This document shows positions 1 through 7,846 of a stretch of 64,000 nt of DNA, piece by piece. The DNA comes from MED-G105 sp039819085 (GTDB lineage Bacteria; Pseudomonadota; Alphaproteobacteria; Caulobacterales; Parvularculaceae). The DNA lies in contig JBCBSQ010000013.1 of the NCBI GenBank assembly GCA_039819085.1, forward strand, positions 1-64,000, written 5' to 3'. The translations under genes were made by a program, and so were the position numbers. Below the pieces are notes generated by a model. The model was not told where the DNA came from. It saw only the letters and a program-made list of their open reading frames with translations, and did no database searches. Within the stretch, counting starts at the first letter, position 1. The number at the start of each line of letters is the position of its first letter.

Positions 1-93
1 GAAAAAACCCCGGTCGCCGGCCTGCGCCAAACCGATCAGCGGCGCCGTCTGGTTCGCCGTCGCGCGCCGGCCTTCGGCCGCCGTTCTTCATAG
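1..93 (+). CDS. Possible 3' end of an upstream gene (weak)
   Basis: Reading frame 1 is open from the window edge to a TAG at 91-93, giving about 30 residues rich in Arg with no recognisable motif. The stop is 12 bases before the ATG of the next plus-strand gene, which would fit the tail of an upstream co-directional gene. The stretch is too short to identify, and an open frame of this length is common in GC-rich DNA, so this is only a possibility. Confidence 0.25.
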   Translation, partial: EKTPVAGLRQTDQRRRLVRRRAPAFGRRSS

Positions 94-105
94 GGGGCAG
101 CGCTT

Positions 106-669
106 ATGTCGACTACGGACGCTGGGCTTCGGCTCGCCGGATTGTTCGCGCGCAAAGGCCAGGCGGCGCCCGCCGCTGCGCATCCTCTCTCTACGGAGCA
201 AGCCGCGCACGCTTCGCGATCGGATGAGCCCCCGCGCATCGACTGGCGCGACGTGATCGCCAATGCGCGAGTTCTGGACCTGCCGGCGCGCGAGGAGCAT
301 GACCTGGCCGGGCAGCTCGATGCCGCGCCTGCCGCGGCCGCGCCTCTTGAACCAAGGACAGAGCGTCCGCCGCGGCCAATCGCGCCGCCGCGCGTTTCCG
401 CCGCCCCATGCGTCGTGCCGATCCGTAAGGCTTCGCCGGCGCGCGCTGAGGAACCGCTCGCCTACAAGACAGTCGTCCGCGTCACGGCGCGGCAGCGGCG
501 CCTCCTTCGGATCGCATCGGCGGCGCTTGACGTCCCTCAACAAGCGCTCTTGCGGGATGCGGTCGACGAGTTTCTTCAAAAGCTGAAGGCGACCCGCCTC
601 AATGGCTGCAAGTGTTTTTCCGAACAGTTCGATCAACGCGCGGACCGGACGCCGGACGAACGTTCCTAG
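106..669 (+). CDS. Hypothetical protein with a possible ribbon-helix-helix-like C-terminus
   Basis: This 187-residue protein is not a family I recognise. Residues 1-115 are rich in Ala, Pro and Arg and look disordered. Residues about 120-165 are predicted to form a short strand (YKTVVRVTARQ) followed by two helices ending in VDEFLQKL, an arrangement reminiscent of small ribbon-helix-helix DNA-binding domains. An ATG preceded by GGGGGCAG supports the start. Its last four bases overlap the end of the convergent oxidoreductase gene. An open frame on the opposite strand (88-636) is Arg-rich and looks like a shadow. That it is coding is fairly likely; the DNA-binding idea is inference. Confidence 0.6.
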   Translation: MSTTDAGLRLAGLFARKGQAAPAAAHPLSTEQAAHASRSDEPPRIDWRDVIANARVLDLPAREEHDLAGQLDAAPAAAAPLEPRTERPPRPIAPPRVSAAPCVVPIRKASPARAEEPLAYKTVVRVTARQRRLLRIASAALDVPQQALLRDAVDEFLQKLKATRLNGCKCFSEQFDQRADRTPDERS

Positions 670-2078
670 GTCGCGGCCGCAATCAGCTTCTGCAGGTTCA
701 TGCCCGCGGGCATCGCCGATTCTTTAATCCGCGCCAGGACGTCCGCAACCGCGGGGTCTGAACGATCAGCGTCGCGCGCGGTTCTTCCAAAACCATCAAG
801 CCGGCAATCCGTCATCCAGGCGCGCAATGCCTTGTCCTGGCTCCAGGCGAGTTGATTGGTCATGTTTCCAAGAGTCGCCGCAGGCCAGTCCTCCGGCGCA
901 TCCGGTAAAGCAACCGGCGTACAAAGACGGTTCTTCTCGTCGTCGCCCTCGTAATGAGTCTCCACATAGGCCGCGAGCGCGGCGGAGAAAGTCGGGTTCG
1001 GCAGCCGCGTCATCTGCAGCGTGATGCGTCCGTCTTCGAACACCGGTTGCGGCGGCCGCTTGGCGACGGCGTTCGCCGTGCAGTCGACATAAAGGGCGTT
1101 CGCGGCGATATCGATGGTCTCATCGTTCGACAGAGTCATCTTTCCCGGCTCAACCCGCGCGACGCGCGCGCCCCGCACAACGTGTTCAATCCGCCGCAGA
1201 AGCGCGACTTCACCAGCGGAAATCGTCGCGAAGTGGAACATCTCCGGACGGATCGCCGGATCGATCCGCAGCATGAGTTCAGCGGCTTCCAATCTGTCGA
1301 ATAGGTCGTCTACGGACGTAGACGACTTAATCGCCTCCATCTGCCGCGCCATCCCGCCGATCGACTGGTGGAAGAAGCGCGGGCCCGGCTGCGTCGTTTC
1401 GCGATTGATGAGCCAGGAATCGCGCGGACGAACCCAAGTGATTTTGTCCGGGTCCGCTCCATTTTCTATGAGCCACACCCCGACGTCCATAGCCGTCTTG
1501 CCAGCGCCAAGAATGACGAAGTCAGAGTGGTTCGGCGCGCGTCGCGGCAAATCATTCGGAGGAACGCACGCGACGCCGTCCGCTACGTGGAACTTGCGGT
1601 CATGCGTCGCCGGGATCGCCGTGTCGAAGAAGGTTGAATCCACGATGCGCCGCCTCGCCGTCACGCGCGCGCCGTCGCCACCGAGCAGCGGAGCGATATC
1701 TGCGCTTCGCGCCTCCGTCTCGCGGGCGTCATGCATTGGAAAATACCTGACGCGTCCGGACGGCAGGAACCGCTCACGCATGACGCGATCGAAATAGGCC
1801 GCGACTTCCGTCCCGGACGCGAGTTCGAAGTAGCCCGCGTTTGATCCGGTTTCATCGATGCGGTCCGCGCCGAGCGGCGTCGACGACACGCCGTAAAACG
1901 CTGACGGCTGGTGCAGTCGGACGAACGGATAGGCGTCGACCCAATGCCCGCCCGGCGCGTGTCGTCTGTCGACCATGACGATGTCCGCGTCGCTCTCCGT
2001 CAGAAGCGTATCGACGAAAGACATGCCGACCGCGCCGGCGCCAATGACAAGATAGTCCGTTTCCAGCGTTTCAGGCAT
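666..2078 (-). CDS. FAD/NAD(P)-binding oxidoreductase
   Basis: The 470-residue protein opens with a Rossmann dinucleotide-binding motif, VIGAGAVGMSF (residues 12-22), followed by an acidic end to the second strand (MVDRR). A second nucleotide-binding motif, VILGAGKTAMD, lies near residue 190. This two-motif layout is that of flavin-dependent, NAD(P)H-using oxidoreductases, broadly like flavin monooxygenases and thioredoxin-reductase-like enzymes. Substrate cannot be told. A GTG 15 bases upstream is also possible, but the ATG used here has GAGGGAG at good spacing. It lies 22 bases downstream of glutathione reductase on the same strand, so a shared transcript is likely. Confidence 0.75.
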   Translation of the reverse strand: MPETLETDYLVIGAGAVGMSFVDTLLTESDADIVMVDRRHAPGGHWVDAYPFVRLHQPSAFYGVSSTPLGADRIDETGSNAGYFELASGTEVAAYFDRVMRERFLPSGRVRYFPMHDARETEARSADIAPLLGGDGARVTARRRIVDSTFFDTAIPATHDRKFHVADGVACVPPNDLPRRAPNHSDFVILGAGKTAMDVGVWLIENGADPDKITWVRPRDSWLINRETTQPGPRFFHQSIGGMARQMEAIKSSTSVDDLFDRLEAAELMLRIDPAIRPEMFHFATISAGEVALLRRIEHVVRGARVARVEPGKMTLSNDETIDIAANALYVDCTANAVAKRPPQPVFEDGRITLQMTRLPNPTFSAALAAYVETHYEGDDEKNRLCTPVALPDAPEDWPAATLGNMTNQLAWSQDKALRAWMTDCRLDGFGRTARDADRSDPAVADVLARIKESAMPAGMNLQKLIAAAT

Positions 2079-2100
2079 AAGGTTCTCCCTCACTTCCGCG

Positions 2101-3474
2101 TCAGATTTTCGGGACGAACTTCTCCCGCATCGTCACAAGCTCTTCGGCAGCTGTTGGATGCAACGCGCAAGTGGCGTCGAAGTCCGCCTTCGTCACACCG
2201 GCCTTCACGGCGATGGCGAGGCACTGGATCATCTCCGGCGAATGCTCGCCCACAATGTGCAGGCCGACGACCTTGTCCGTCTTCGCTTCGACAATTATTT
2301 TCATCAGGGTGCGTTGTTCATCGCCAGTAAGCATGTGCTTCATCTGGCGGAAATCCGTCTTGTAGACGTCAACTTCCCCGAACTTTCGCCGCGCTTCGGC
2401 CTCAGTGTAACCGACCGAGCCGACCGGCGGATTTGAGAAAACCGCTTTTGGAATGAACGCATAGTCCATGTTTTGCGGGTTGTCGTTGAACTCCGTCTCG
2501 GCGAACGCCGCGCCTTCTCGGATCGCCACAGGCGTCAGGTTCACCCGATCTGTCACATCGCCAACCGCATAAATACTGTCTACGGAAGACCGCGACCACT
2601 CATTGACCTTAACGGCCCCGTTCTTCGCCAATTCGACGCCAGCCTCTTCAAGGCCAAGGCCATCGGTCGCCGGCCGCCTTCCGACCGCCCAGAAGACGAG
2701 ATCCGCGTCGAGCTTTGTCCCGTTCGACAGATGCACTCGTCGCCCGCCATTCCCGAGATCTTCGATCTCGTCGAAGACGGCCTGGGTGACGACGCGTATG
2801 CCCTGGCGTTTTAACTCCGCATGCACCTGAACGGAAATGTCGCTGTCGAAGTATCGCAGGATGTCCTCGCCGCGATACACGAGGCAGACTTCCGCGCCGA
2901 GCCCCCTAAAGATGCATGCAAACTCAACAGCGATATAGCCGCCGCCGGCGACCACCACATGGCTGGGGAACGTCTCCAGGTGAAACACTTCATTCGAGGT
3001 GATCCCCAGATCGTGGCCGGGCACAGTCTCGTCCACGAATGGCGTCCCGCCCGTCGAAATGAGAATCCGTTCGGCGGTCACGTCCCGGCCCTCGTTCACA
3101 AGGTGAACCGTGTGGGGATCTTTCACCACAGCGCGCGTTTCAAAAATCTCCGCGCCGGCGTTCTTCAGGTTACGGATGTAGATGCCGTTCAGACGGTCGA
3201 TTTCATTGTCCTTGTTTTCAATCAGCTTGCGCCAGGTGAACTCCGGCGCGCCGCTTGTCCAGCCATACCCCTTGGCTTCATGAAACATACGGCCGAATTC
3301 GCTGGCGTAGACGAAGAATTTCTTCGGGACGCACCCGCGGATGACGCAGGTGCCGCCGACGCGAAACTCCTCCGCCACTCCCACCCGCGCGCCATAGCGC
3401 GCGGCGAGCCTGGAGGCGCGCACACCGCCGGAACCGGCGCCGATTGTGAAAAGATCGTAGTCGTATGCGCCCAT
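2101..3474 (-). CDS. gor: Glutathione-disulfide reductase
   Basis: This 457-residue flavoprotein reduces oxidised glutathione with NADPH and keeps the cytoplasmic thiol pool reduced. It shows the FAD-binding IGAGSGGVRAS motif (11-21), the redox-active disulfide in GGTCVIRGCVPKK (Cys43 and Cys48), a second Rossmann motif (VVAGGGYIAVEFA) and the C-terminal His-Pro active-site motif ALHPTAAEE. The CVIRGC form is typical of plant and alphaproteobacterial enzymes rather than the enterobacterial CVNVGC. Length matches the family. It follows the hypothetical gene at 3499 by 24 bases and probably shares its transcript with that gene and the downstream oxidoreductase. Confidence 0.95.
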   Translation of the reverse strand: MGAYDYDLFTIGAGSGGVRASRLAARYGARVGVAEEFRVGGTCVIRGCVPKKFFVYASEFGRMFHEAKGYGWTSGAPEFTWRKLIENKDNEIDRLNGIYIRNLKNAGAEIFETRAVVKDPHTVHLVNEGRDVTAERILISTGGTPFVDETVPGHDLGITSNEVFHLETFPSHVVVAGGGYIAVEFACIFRGLGAEVCLVYRGEDILRYFDSDISVQVHAELKRQGIRVVTQAVFDEIEDLGNGGRRVHLSNGTKLDADLVFWAVGRRPATDGLGLEEAGVELAKNGAVKVNEWSRSSVDSIYAVGDVTDRVNLTPVAIREGAAFAETEFNDNPQNMDYAFIPKAVFSNPPVGSVGYTEAEARRKFGEVDVYKTDFRQMKHMLTGDEQRTLMKIIVEAKTDKVVGLHIVGEHSPEMIQCLAIAVKAGVTKADFDATCALHPTAAEELVTMREKFVPKI

Positions 3475-3498
3475 TGATCAGTACCCTTTGTAAAGCCT

Positions 3499-4053
3499 TC
3501 AGACCGGCAAAAAACCGATACCTTGTGAGAATCGGACATCATTGAACTCGTTAATCTCGCGAGTGAACGTTTCGAGAAACTCACGATGTATCCGCTCGAA
3601 TACAGGATTCAACTCGCCTTCAAATGACAACGGCGCGCGCACGCGAGGCCGCGCCGCGACATAGATGTCAAATGCGTCCGCCGTCATCTCCACCGCAATC
3701 GACGTGCGCAGCCAGAGCGCGCCGGCGTCCTCCGCATTTCCCACGATTAGAGACAGACCGAAGCGGATTGGCTCCAGCACGATGACGGGCCGCGCCGCAT
3801 AGCTGAAAGCCGCATCGCCATAATCCTTGTGGGGATCGAATTCCCCCATAGGCGGGACGGCGCGCACCGATGCGCGCGGGCACCCCTCATAGTCCGCGAA
3901 CCCTTCGATGATCGCGCGAGCGAGCGCACGGCACTTCACGAGATTCTGAAACGCAGCGGCGCCGTATTCACGGATTGCGCTTTTCAGCTCCTGGAAGCGC
4001 GCGCCTTCGGCTGAGGCGCCGTTCAGATCGCCTGCTTCTGTCTCTTCACTCAT
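3499..4053 (-). CDS. Hypothetical protein between gor and rpiA
   Basis: The 184-residue product has no signal peptide or membrane segment and I do not recognise the family. It has a helical N-terminal third (to residue about 60), then an alternating hydrophobic strand pattern (PVIVLEPIRFGLSLIV, WLRTSIAVEMTADAFDIYV) suggesting an alpha/beta cytoplasmic fold, and a helical end. The amino-acid composition and normal GC are those of a core gene. The short gaps to rpiA (62 bases) and gor (24 bases) suggest an operon, so a housekeeping role is plausible but unproven. Confidence 0.7.
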   Translation of the reverse strand: MSEETEAGDLNGASAEGARFQELKSAIREYGAAAFQNLVKCRALARAIIEGFADYEGCPRASVRAVPPMGEFDPHKDYGDAAFSYAARPVIVLEPIRFGLSLIVGNAEDAGALWLRTSIAVEMTADAFDIYVAARPRVRAPLSFEGELNPVFERIHREFLETFTREINEFNDVRFSQGIGFLPV

Positions 4054-4115
4054 GCCTACATTCCTATCCGTTCGGACAAGGACGATTTTTCAGCGGTCGA
4101 CAGCGCCTGGCGACG

Positions 4116-4811
4116 TTAGAGCCGGCGTACGCCATCCGGGCCTGCGACCAGCGCGCCGTCCGCAAGGCCCAGAAACAAACCTGTCTCAAGAACCCCCGGG
4201 ACCGAGCCGAGCGCGGCGTTGACCGCAGCCGGATCGTCGATGGCGCCGAAGCTCACATCGACAATATAGCGCCCGCCGTCCGTGAGAAACGCGCCTTCCC
4301 CTTCAGCGTCCGACCTCAGCCGCAGCGGCGCATCGGCAACCGCTAATTCACCAAGCGCGTCCCTGATCCGGGAAACCGTCAGCCCCCAAAGCGCCGGCTC
4401 CACCTCCAATGGTAGCGGAAAGGCGCCAAGGCGGCGAACGATTTTGCTTTCGTCGGCGATCACAATGAACTGGTCAGCCGCCGCCGCGACGATTTTCTCT
4501 CTCAGCAGCGCGCCGCCGCCGCCCTTGATGAGCGACAGTTCAGGTCCAATCTCGTCCGCGCCATCGACAGCGAGGTCAATGCGCGTGGTTTCGTCTGGCG
4601 CAATGACCTCAAGGCCGGCCGCCACAGCCGCTTTGCCAGTCGCCTCGGAAGTCGGAACGCACTGCAGACCTCCCGCGACGCCATATCGTTCGGCCACAAG
4701 CGAAATGAAATGCGCCGCCGTGGAGCCGGTGCCAAGCCCCAGGGTCATTCCCGGACGGACCAGCTCGACAGCCGCTGCGGCCGCCGCGCGTTTGAATTGA
4801 TCGGCGGACAT
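4116..4811 (-). CDS. rpiA: Ribose-5-phosphate isomerase A
   Basis: The enzyme interconverts ribose 5-phosphate and ribulose 5-phosphate in the non-oxidative pentose phosphate pathway. The 231-residue length is standard. Diagnostic motifs are present in order: LGLGTGSTAAHFI near residue 25-37, DLAVDGADEI near 80-90 with the catalytic acid, and KGGGGALLREK near 95-106 with the substrate-binding lysines. It lies between glmU upstream and the gor group downstream on the same strand, 36 bases after glmU, so glmU and rpiA are probably co-transcribed. Confidence 0.95.
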   Translation of the reverse strand: MSADQFKRAAAAAAVELVRPGMTLGLGTGSTAAHFISLVAERYGVAGGLQCVPTSEATGKAAVAAGLEVIAPDETTRIDLAVDGADEIGPELSLIKGGGGALLREKIVAAAADQFIVIADESKIVRRLGAFPLPLEVEPALWGLTVSRIRDALGELAVADAPLRLRSDAEGEGAFLTDGGRYIVDVSFGAIDDPAAVNAALGSVPGVLETGLFLGLADGALVAGPDGVRRL

Positions 4812-4847
4812 GGCGCTTCCTCCTGACGACGACTATCTTCTGCGGAC

Positions 4848-6191
4848 CTACGGTTTCTTCCGCGCGTCTCGCGCCTTCGCCGCCCAACCCGGAATATCGC
4901 GCTGTCGACCACGCGCAACGGACAGCGCGTCGTCAGGCACGTTTCGGGTGATGACCGATCCGGACCCGACATACGCGCCCTCGCCAACCGCGACAGGCGC
5001 CACCAGCGCCGAATTGGAGCCCACGAACGCGCCGGCGCCGATGTCGGTCTGATGCTTTGCGTAGCCGTCATAATTGCAAGTAATCACCCCGGCGCCGACA
5101 TTCGCCTCCGCGCCCACTCGCGCGTCGCCGATATAGCTGAGGTGCGAAGCTTTTGCGCCCGCTTCAAGGCGCGCGTTCTTTACCTCAACGAAGTTGCCGA
5201 TCTTTACTTCCGCCCCAAGATCAGTCCCAGGCCGAAGCCGTGCGAATGGACCGACCTGCGCGCCGGCGCCGACATGGCAGCCTTCAAGATGACTATAGGC
5301 CTTGACGCGGGCGCCGCTCGCGATGGCGACGCCCGGACCGAAATAGACGCCCGGCTCGATGATTACGTCGGTTTCGATTTTGGTGTCGTGCGAGAAATAA
5401 ACCGTTCCCGGATCAATAAGCGTCACACCCGCCCTCATAACGTCCGCCCGGCGCGCCTCTTGATACGCAGCCTCCGCCGCCGCGAGTTCGACGCGGGAAT
5501 TGACGCCCATCACTTCGTCCGGAGACGCCTCGACGATCGCGGCCCGTCCGTTTTCGGCCCGCGCGATCGCGACAAGATCGGTCAGATAGAATTCGCGTTT
5601 GGCGTTGTCATCGGTAAGCTGCGGCAGCCCGCGCCGCAGGAACGCGGCGTCGAACGCCATCACGCCGGAGTTCACAAGACCGATCTTCAGCTCTTCAGGG
5701 CTTGCATCCTTCGCCTCAACGATCGCCTCAAGGGCGTCGTCGTCGCCGCGCTTAAGTCGGCCATAGGCGCCAGGGTCAGCGGGACGAAAGCCCAACACCG
5801 CCACATGCGCGCCCGCTTCGACCTCGCCAGCAAGTCGGCGCATGGTTTCTGACGAGACGAAGGGCGTGTCGGCGTAAAGAACGAGGACGACGCCCTCGAA
5901 GCCCTCCAACGCCGGCGCGCTCTTCATCACTGCATCACCGGTGCCGCGGGGAGGCGCTTGAACGCCGACGACAATATCAGGATCAATCGCGCGCGCGGCG
6001 TCGCCCACGCCCGGAGCATGATCGCCAATCACAACGGCCTTTCGCTCCGGCGTCAGTTCCGCCGCCGCCGCCATGACGTGGCCAAGCATCGAGCGGCCTG
6101 CAATCTCATGCAGCACTTTCGGCGTCTGCGAGCGCATGCGCGCGCCATGGCCCGCCGCCAAAATCACCGTCGCCAGAGAATGCTTCGTCAT
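4848..6191 (-). CDS. glmU: Bifunctional GlcNAc-1-P uridyltransferase / GlcN-1-P acetyltransferase
   Basis: GlmU acetylates glucosamine 1-phosphate and then uridylates it to UDP-GlcNAc, the precursor for peptidoglycan and lipid A. The 447-residue protein has the N-terminal nucleotidyltransferase signature LAAGHGARMRSQTPKVLH (about 11-28, with Ala where Thr is more usual in GxGTRM). Its C-terminal half is a left-handed beta-helix of repeated hexapeptides, with the acetyltransferase region GDARVGAEANVGAGVITCNYDG. Length fits alphaproteobacterial GlmU. It heads the minus-strand glmU-rpiA group and has a non-coding region of 546 bases upstream. Confidence 0.95.
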   Translation of the reverse strand: MTKHSLATVILAAGHGARMRSQTPKVLHEIAGRSMLGHVMAAAAELTPERKAVVIGDHAPGVGDAARAIDPDIVVGVQAPPRGTGDAVMKSAPALEGFEGVVLVLYADTPFVSSETMRRLAGEVEAGAHVAVLGFRPADPGAYGRLKRGDDDALEAIVEAKDASPEELKIGLVNSGVMAFDAAFLRRGLPQLTDDNAKREFYLTDLVAIARAENGRAAIVEASPDEVMGVNSRVELAAAEAAYQEARRADVMRAGVTLIDPGTVYFSHDTKIETDVIIEPGVYFGPGVAIASGARVKAYSHLEGCHVGAGAQVGPFARLRPGTDLGAEVKIGNFVEVKNARLEAGAKASHLSYIGDARVGAEANVGAGVITCNYDGYAKHQTDIGAGAFVGSNSALVAPVAVGEGAYVGSGSVITRNVPDDALSVARGRQRDIPGWAAKARDARKKP

Positions 6192-6737
6192 TGATCAATT
6201 CCGTCGCCGCCGAATCGCAGCTTCTACGCGCCTTCTTTCCACGATCCAACGCGACCTGCAAACCGCGCGCGGCGCGCGGCGCGGCCAAATGGAGCCCGCG
6301 GGGCGGGCCATCACCGACGCGATCTCTGGACAGCATTTCGTTCGGAAGAATTGAGGAAATCGCGATCGATAACGCTAGGACACACCGCAAGAGCGCGGCG
6401 TCTCAACGCGTCGCCGGAGCTTTCCTTCAAGCCTAGTGCGGGCGGGCGATTTCTTGCGCGCGGACCCGTCTGCGCGCGGCTCAACCAGCAAGGCGTCGCT
6501 CGAGACCGGCGATCGTCATTCAAACGACGGCGCCAAAAACCACGGATACGCGCCAGGTCGACAAAGACGAATCAACCCCGACCAATCGCCCCCGACACGC
6601 GGCCGTCAAGCCGGTATCGCGGAACGCGAAAAAACGCCAAGACAGCCGATATAACGCCGTGTAAAGATAATTCAGGCGCGAAACAGGCCAAATTCAAAGG
6701 TTTGAGAAGCTGTCCACCACAGCCGGTAGCATAGGAC
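6192..6737. other. Non-coding stretch upstream of glmU
   Basis: No open frame here has convincing composition, and I see no RNA gene or clear terminator. The GC content falls towards the right end (about 6640-6737). The left end must hold the promoter of glmU, which reads leftwards. Several Arg-rich open frames cross it on both strands, but they look like ordinary GC-rich shadows. Confidence 0.5.
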
Positions 6738-6935
6738 CTAAATGTCCGCCAACAGGTTCCGGCGCGGCATGCCGTTGACCATATCGCTGCGAACGTCAGT
6801 TCGCGCAGATCTCATTGTCGAAACAAAACCCTCGGGCCTCATTTCAACGTCAACTTCAAAACCCTTTTTACGCCAAAACTCGCGAATCTTAGTAGCCAAC
6901 CGTGCTGCGCCTTCTTCATCGCAAAGATCCGACAT
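6738..6935 (-). CDS. Small hypothetical protein
   Basis: This 65-residue cytoplasmic protein contains a helical N-terminal half (EGAARLATKIREFWRKKGF) leading into a strand-like DVEMRPEGFV. Similar small proteins with a 'FWRKKGY/F-x-V' pattern occur in alphaproteobacteria and their phages, from memory; function is unknown. It is divergent from the XRE regulator at 7179 across a 243-base AT-richer region that contains a palindrome, so it may be controlled by that regulator. The balanced composition argues that it is real despite its size. Confidence 0.6.
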   Translation of the reverse strand: MSDLCDEEGAARLATKIREFWRKKGFEVDVEMRPEGFVSTMRSARTDVRSDMVNGMPRRNLLADI

Positions 6936-6989
6936 CCATTCACCCCAGTCATGTGCAAAGCGTCACATCGCGGGCGAGATTATAAGCGG

Positions 6990-7018
6990 GGATGATTTTT
7001 TCAAGGGAAAAATGATCC
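6990..7018. promoter_or_regulatory. Imperfect palindrome, candidate operator for the XRE regulator
   Basis: Left arm GGATGATTTTTTC (6990-7002) and right arm GAAAAATGATCC (7007-7018) are inverted copies with one mismatch and a one-base length difference, separated by four bases. It sits in the AT-richer divergent region between the small gene at 6738-6935 and the regulator at 7179-7808, where an autoregulatory operator is expected. Confidence 0.45.
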
Positions 7019-7178
7019 AAATCACCATGCGTGACCATAAAAAACTCTTTTAAAAATAACGCTGTATGCTGCGGCGCAACATGATGGCGACGCCTCAGCC
7101 TGATGATTATAAGACCTCCTGCTGGCGGACGAAGCCAAGGGGAAACGCCGCTTCAAGGCGCAAAACGGATTAATTACT

Positions 7179-7808
7179 TTGTATGCCGATCAAAACACTA
7201 TCGGCGCCAGAATTCGTCACGCGCGCAAGCGCAAAGGGCTGAATCAAACCGAGCTTGGCGCGTTGATCGGCGTCAGCCAGCCATCGATCGCCAATTGGGA
7301 AAAGGGCGCGCATGGCCCGCGAGATTCGATGCTGGAAAAGATGGCGGTCGCCCTCGGGGTCGCGCCGGCTTGGCTGAAAGGGGGTGGCGGGGCTTCCGAT
7401 CATGCGACGGCGCGCCACATTCGGGCCGGTCTAAGGCACGCCCCGATCATCAAGCTCAGCGATTCGCTGAACTTGATCGATCCGGACGGCGCCGACCCTT
7501 TCAGATTCGCGCAGGACTTTATCGCAATCGGCCTCGCCTCCAACAAGCTGTTTGCTTTTTATACGGACGATGTGGCGATGACCCCCGCCTTCCCGTTGGA
7601 CACAATCGTCGTTGTCGACTACGGCGATCGAAAGCCGGAAGAGGGCATGTTCTGCGTCGCGGACCTTGGCGGCGCGCCAGCGCTTCGCTGCTGGAAAGGC
7701 TCACCTCCCCGCCTTGAGCCATGCGTTGCGCGCCGCGGGGCCCCAAAAATCCCTGGCGCTCGCGCCCGCATCATCGGCCGCGCAAAGGCGTCTATCCAAT
7801 TTCACTAA
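7179..7808 (+). CDS. XRE-type regulator with degenerate S24/LexA-like C-terminal domain
   Basis: The 209-residue protein has an N-terminal Cro/CI helix-turn-helix (residues 7-66, with LNQTELGALIGVSQPSIANWE) and a C-terminal half with the fold signature of S24 repressors (FAFYTDDVAMTPAFPLDTIVVVD at 125-147). In self-cleaving members an S-M pair provides the serine. Here it is Ala133-Met134, and the position of the catalytic lysine appears to be Arg170. Self-cleavage is therefore unlikely and the domain probably serves dimerisation or ligand sensing. The start is a TTG at 7179; no ATG or GTG fits nearby. It is probably autoregulated through the palindrome upstream. Confidence 0.8.
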   Translation: MYADQNTIGARIRHARKRKGLNQTELGALIGVSQPSIANWEKGAHGPRDSMLEKMAVALGVAPAWLKGGGGASDHATARHIRAGLRHAPIIKLSDSLNLIDPDGADPFRFAQDFIAIGLASNKLFAFYTDDVAMTPAFPLDTIVVVDYGDRKPEEGMFCVADLGGAPALRCWKGSPPRLEPCVARRGAPKIPGARARIIGRAKASIQFH

Positions 7809-7846
7809 GCAAGCCCTGAGCGAGGTCGGTCACGCAATGCGTCGCG

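Noticed and set aside
88..636. Minus-strand open frame opposite the first gene
   Set aside because: Extremely Arg-rich and featureless; the plus-strand frame has more natural composition and a ribosome site.
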